From: Actinomycetota bacterium
GTDB lineage: Bacteria; Actinomycetota; Actinomycetes; S36-B12
Length of the DNA: 43,672 nt
Direction: 5' to 3'
Assembly: GCA_030681835.1 (NCBI GenBank)
Contig: JAUXRN010000188.1
Coordinates: 1 to 43,672, forward strand
In this document: positions 40,555 through 43,672 of the stretch, piece after piece
Layout of the letters: each line of letters starts with the position of its first letter
How positions within the stretch are numbered: the first letter of the stretch is position 1
Program-made: the position numbers and the translations under genes
The notes under the pieces: model-generated
The model's input: the letters and a program-made list of their open reading frames with translations, nothing else
Told to the model about the DNA's origin: nothing
Database searches by the model: none

Positions 40555-42213
40555 GTGGCTGACGGACCCCTCATCGTGCAGAGCGACAAGACGCTCCTGC
40601 TTGAGGTCGACCACAAGCAGGCCGACGAGTGCCGCAAGGCGATCGCCCCGTTCGCCGAGCTTGAGCGGGCGCCGGAGCACATCCATACCTACCGGCTCAC
40701 CCCGCTCGGACTGTGGAACGCGCGCGCTGCCGGGCACGACGCGGAGCAGGTCGTCGACGTGCTGCTGCGCTACTCGCGCTACCCGGTCCCCCATGCGCTG
40801 CTCATCGACGTCGCCGAGACGATGTCGCGGTACGGCCGGCTGCAGATCAACAACCACCCCGTCCATGGACTGGTGCTGCAGGCGCTCGACGCCGCCGTGC
40901 TCGAGGAGGTGCTGCGCAGCCGCAAGGTGTCCCCGCTCATCGGCGCGCGCATCGACGACACGACCGTGCTCGTCCACGCGAGCGAGCGGGGCCACCTCAA
41001 GCAGGCACTGGTCAAGCTCGGCTGGCCCGCAGAGGACATCGCCGGGTACGTGGACGGCGAGCGCCACGCGATCGGGCTGCGCGCCGAGGACTGGCAGCCC
41101 CGCCCTTACCAGACCGAGGCAGCGGAGGGTTTCTGGCACGGGGGATCCGGGGTCGTCGTCCTTCCGTGCGGCTCGGGCAAGACGCTCGTCGGCACCCTCG
41201 CGATGGCGCTGGCCCAGGCCACGACCCTGATCCTGGTGACCAACACCGTCTCGGCCCGGCAATGGCGGGACGAGCTGCTCCGGCGCACCACCCTCACCGC
41301 CGACGAGATCGGCGAGTACTCGGGGGCCAAGAAGGAGATCCGACCCGTCACGATCGCCACGTACCAGGTCATGACGACCAAGCGGCAGGGCATCTACCCC
41401 CACCTGGAGGTCTTCGACTCCCGCGACTGGGGCCTGATCATCTACGACGAGGTGCACCTGCTGCCGGCTCCCATCTTCCGGTTCACGGCCGACATCCAGT
41501 CCCGTCGTCGGCTCGGGCTGACCGCCACGCTGGTCCGCGAGGACGGTCGCGAGTCCGACGTGTTCTCCCTGATCGGGCCCAAGCGTTACGACGCACCGTG
41601 GCGCGACATCGAGGCCCAGGGCTACATCGCCCCCGCTGACTGCATCGAGGTCCGCGTCACCCTGCCGGATGCCGACCGCATGGCCTACGCCATGGCCGAA
41701 CCGGAGGACCGGTACCGCCTCGCCGCATCGGCCCCCGAGAAGCTCCGGGTCGCCGAGGAGATCGTGGCCCGGCACTCGGAGGAACGGGTACTGGTCATCG
41801 GTCAGTACCTCGACCAACTGGAGGAACTAGGGGAGCACCTCGATGCTCCCGTCATCACCGGGGCCACCCCGGTCCGCGAGCGCGAGCGCCTCTTCGCCGC
41901 CTTCCGGGTGGGCGAGGTCAGGGTGCTGGTCGTGAGCAAGGTGGCCAACTTCTCGATCGACCTTCCCGAAGCCGGCATCGCGGTGCAGGTGAGCGGGAGT
42001 TTCGGGTCACGGCAGGAGGAGGCACAACGCCTCGGCCGGGTGCTCCGCCCGAAGGGCGATGGCCGGGCAGCGCACTTCTACTCCATCGTCACCCGCGACA
42101 CGGTCGACGCCGACTTCGCGCAGCACCGCCAGCGGTTCCTCGCCGAGCAGGGCTACTCCTACCGGATCATCGACGCCGAGGACATCCACGCGGGCTCCTG
42201 GGAGGCGCTGTGA
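40555..42213 (+). CDS. xpb: DNA repair helicase XPB (superfamily 2, ERCC3-like)
   Basis: This encodes a 552-residue SF2 helicase of the bacterial XPB type. The N-terminal ~170 residues are the damage-recognition-like domain (LIVQSDKTLLLEVDH..., YRLTPLGLWNARAAG). Helicase core: Walker A GSGKT (206-210), DEVH box (298-301), LTATLVREDG, and the C-terminal RecA lobe with VLVIGQYLDQLEELGEHL and QEEAQRLGRVLRPKGDG (motif VI). Length is that of M. tuberculosis XPB. It translocates 3'-5' on DNA with ATP; the physiological role in bacteria is unclear. The GTG at 40555 is probably leaderless. The partner gene normally next to it is at the left edge of the window. Confidence 0.95.
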   Translation: MADGPLIVQSDKTLLLEVDHKQADECRKAIAPFAELERAPEHIHTYRLTPLGLWNARAAGHDAEQVVDVLLRYSRYPVPHALLIDVAETMSRYGRLQINNHPVHGLVLQALDAAVLEEVLRSRKVSPLIGARIDDTTVLVHASERGHLKQALVKLGWPAEDIAGYVDGERHAIGLRAEDWQPRPYQTEAAEGFWHGGSGVVVLPCGSGKTLVGTLAMALAQATTLILVTNTVSARQWRDELLRRTTLTADEIGEYSGAKKEIRPVTIATYQVMTTKRQGIYPHLEVFDSRDWGLIIYDEVHLLPAPIFRFTADIQSRRRLGLTATLVREDGRESDVFSLIGPKRYDAPWRDIEAQGYIAPADCIEVRVTLPDADRMAYAMAEPEDRYRLAASAPEKLRVAEEIVARHSEERVLVIGQYLDQLEELGEHLDAPVITGATPVRERERLFAAFRVGEVRVLVVSKVANFSIDLPEAGIAVQVSGSFGSRQEEAQRLGRVLRPKGDGRAAHFYSIVTRDTVDADFAQHRQRFLAEQGYSYRIIDAEDIHAGSWEAL

Positions 42214-43502
42214 CATCGAGTTCCCCGTCCGCTCCCCCCGCCCACGAGGTCCTCGGTCGCCAGGCACTCGTGCTCGCCGTGGTTCTGGGCGTCGTCGCCT
42301 CGCTGTTCGCGTCCGTCTACCTCGGGGTCGTCACTGCGGTCCAGGAGTGGCTGTGGACCGACCTGCCGCAGGACCTCGGCTGGGACGGACTGCCGTGGTG
42401 GTGGGTCCTCGGGCTCATGCTGGTGGGCGCCACCATCGTCCTGCTCGCGGGCAGGCTGCCGGGAGGCACGGGCCAGAGCCCGCTGACCGGCCTGCACTTC
42501 AACGTCACGCCTCGCGACGCGGGGTCATTCCTCCTCGCCGCCACCGGGTCGCTGGTCTTCGGCTTCGTCGTCGGGCCCGAGGCCCCGCTGATCATCGTGG
42601 GCACGACGGTCGCCGCGTTGCTGCTGCGCGGCCGGGACCCCAAGGTCGTCCAGCTCGGCATGCTCCTCGGCGGCGCCGCCGCGATCGGCCTCATCTTCGG
42701 CAACCCCTTCATCACCGCATTCATGTTCCTGGAGTTCGCGGCCATGGGTGCGGTGCCCGCCGTGGCACTGGTCCCCACCTTCGTCGCCCTCGGCACCGGA
42801 TACCTGGTCCAGGTGGGTGTCGGCCAGTGGTCCGGACTGGCGATTCACCCGCTGTCGGTGCCCGGCGTGCCCGAGTACTCCCACGAGACCTTCCCCGACC
42901 TCCTGGCCGGGGCGGCGATCGCCATCGTCGCCGGGCTCGCTGCGGTCGTCGTCCGCGAGTTCGGCGAGAGGGTCGCCGTTCTCGCGGCGCGTTTCCGGGC
43001 CCCGGTCCTGTACGGCACCGCCATCGTCATCGCCGTGCTGGCCATCGCGATCTCGCGATCCCAGGACGTCCCGGGCGACCTCGTGCTGTTCTCCGGCGAG
43101 ACCGCCATGGGATCGATCATGGCGCAGACATCCGCCGTCACCGTCCTGCTCGTGATCCTGGCCAAGTGCCTGGCCTACGGCCTGTCCATCGGCGGCGGCT
43201 ACCGCGGTGGCCCGATCTTCCCGATCGTGTACATCGGCGTCGGCATCGCGGTGCTGGCAACGATCGTCGTCACCGATCTGCCGATCGGGCCGATGGCGGC
43301 GGCAGCGGTCGCGGCTGCGTCGACGGTCATGCTCCGACTGCCCTTCACCTCGGCGCTGCTCGCCGTGCTCATCCTGGGCACGGCCGGCATGACGATTGCC
43401 CCCTTCGCCATCATCGGCTCGGTGATCGGCTTCGGGATGCGCCAGGCGCTCGATCGCTTCGACGCCCGTAGGGCGGCGGGGTCACCGGCGTTGGGGACCT
43501 AG
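42210..43502 (+). CDS. ClC-family chloride channel / transporter
   Basis: This encodes a 430-residue polytopic membrane protein of the voltage-gated chloride channel family. It has about ten hydrophobic helices and the conserved selectivity-filter segments GFVVGPEAPLI (GxEGP-like, here with Pro-Glu order) and GGGYRGGPIFPI (GxFxP-like). It lacks the C-terminal CBS domains found in some members. The start is a GTG at 42210 overlapping the XPB stop (GTGA), with GGAGG 6 bases upstream, so it is translationally coupled to the helicase. Chloride/proton exchange versus fluoride or passive chloride flow cannot be decided from sequence alone. Confidence 0.9.
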   Translation: MTSSSPSAPPAHEVLGRQALVLAVVLGVVASLFASVYLGVVTAVQEWLWTDLPQDLGWDGLPWWWVLGLMLVGATIVLLAGRLPGGTGQSPLTGLHFNVTPRDAGSFLLAATGSLVFGFVVGPEAPLIIVGTTVAALLLRGRDPKVVQLGMLLGGAAAIGLIFGNPFITAFMFLEFAAMGAVPAVALVPTFVALGTGYLVQVGVGQWSGLAIHPLSVPGVPEYSHETFPDLLAGAAIAIVAGLAAVVVREFGERVAVLAARFRAPVLYGTAIVIAVLAIAISRSQDVPGDLVLFSGETAMGSIMAQTSAVTVLLVILAKCLAYGLSIGGGYRGGPIFPIVYIGVGIAVLATIVVTDLPIGPMAAAAVAAASTVMLRLPFTSALLAVLILGTAGMTIAPFAIIGSVIGFGMRQALDRFDARRAAGSPALGT

Positions 43503-43532
43503 ACGATCCTTGGCCGTGTCCGCCGAGCACCC

Positions 43533-43672
43533 CTACGCGGGCCTGCGCTCGTCGGCCCGGTGCAGGAGATCCGCCACCTCGTCCAGCAACTCCTCGGGCA
43601 CCTCGTCGAGGTGGAGACCGAAGCGAAGTCGTCGATCGACGACATCCTCCAATCGGACCGCACCCTCGTGCA
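43533..43672 (-). CDS. C-terminal end of an unidentified protein, possibly FAD-dependent glycerol-3-phosphate dehydrogenase
   Basis: On the minus strand an open frame enters from the right edge and ends at a TAG (43533-43535), giving the last 45 residues. The sequence HEGAVRLEDVVDRRLRFGLH followed by an acidic/leucine-rich tail resembles the C-terminal DAO_C end of GlpD-type glycerol-3-phosphate dehydrogenases (AVRLEDVxxRRxRxG), but the piece is too short for a firm call. It is convergent with the ClC gene, 30 bp between stops. Confidence 0.4.
   Translation of the reverse strand, partial: HEGAVRLEDVVDRRLRFGLHLDEVPEELLDEVADLLHRADERRPA

Noticed and set aside
39205-41817. 870-codon open frame on the minus strand across the M20 peptidase and XPB genes
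   Set aside because: Both genes underneath have intact catalytic motifs; the antisense translation is rich in Gly, Arg and Val and shows no domain.

Overview
The window is high-GC, gene-dense DNA from an actinomycete-type bacterium (Actinomycetota). This rests on strong third-position G/C bias, many GTG starts, an LLM-class (F420-type) oxidoreductase, and an XPB-type helicase with its actinobacterial partner, a helicase-associated/WYL-like protein. No rRNA, tRNA, insertion sequence, integrase or CRISPR array was found.

Layout. (1) 1-756: C-terminal part of the helicase-associated protein, running off the left edge. (2) 800-36450: about 36 kb of catabolic genes. They comprise SDRs, two AMP-forming acyl-CoA ligases, an NDP-forming acyl-CoA synthetase, a DAD-type cupin dioxygenase, a zinc ADH and an ALDH, an SCP2-thiolase-like/DUF35 pair, a metallo-beta-lactamase-fold lactonase, two cyclohexanone-monooxygenase-type Baeyer-Villiger monooxygenases (BVMOs), a split transketolase, a GldA-type dehydrogenase, a CUT2-type ABC importer, an LLM oxidoreductase, a nitrilase, an AcoR/Fis-type regulator, a TetR regulator, and a HAD / thiolase / acyl-CoA dehydrogenase / APH-kinase group. 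(3) 36440-40527: a quinone-oxidoreductase-like gene plus a GNAT, an N-succinylamino-acid-racemase-like enolase and an M20 peptidase; the last three resemble a D-to-L amino acid conversion route. (4) 40555-43502: the XPB helicase and a ClC channel, then the 3' end of a minus-strand gene at the right edge. Many convergent genes abut or overlap at their stops, and no gap exceeds about 270 bp.

Working model (inference). A cyclic or branched ketone is imported or formed and oxidised by a BVMO to a lactone or ester. The divergent lactonase opens it to a hydroxy acid. ADH/ALDH or the CoA ligases then feed it into CoA metabolism. 4-Hydroxyacyl-CoA could be phosphorylated by the APH kinase and converted to enoyl-CoA by the acyl-CoA dehydrogenase-like partner (as in LvaA/LvaC and human ACAD10/11), then cleaved by thiolase. 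In five intergenic regions, four of them between divergent genes, I see 7-3-7 dyads built around TGGGACA-like half-sites. These may be the operators of the AcoR/Fis-type regulator at 27044-28849, which would tie the scattered operons into one regulon. A second circuit is visible around the TetR gene: a 22-bp palindrome overlaps both its own promoter and the thiolase promoter.

The helicase-associated gene and the XPB gene are normally neighbours (for example Rv0862c and Rv0861c in Mycobacterium tuberculosis, from memory). Here they are in the same orientation and separated by about 39.8 kb, which suggests that the catabolic block is an insertion between two housekeeping repair genes.
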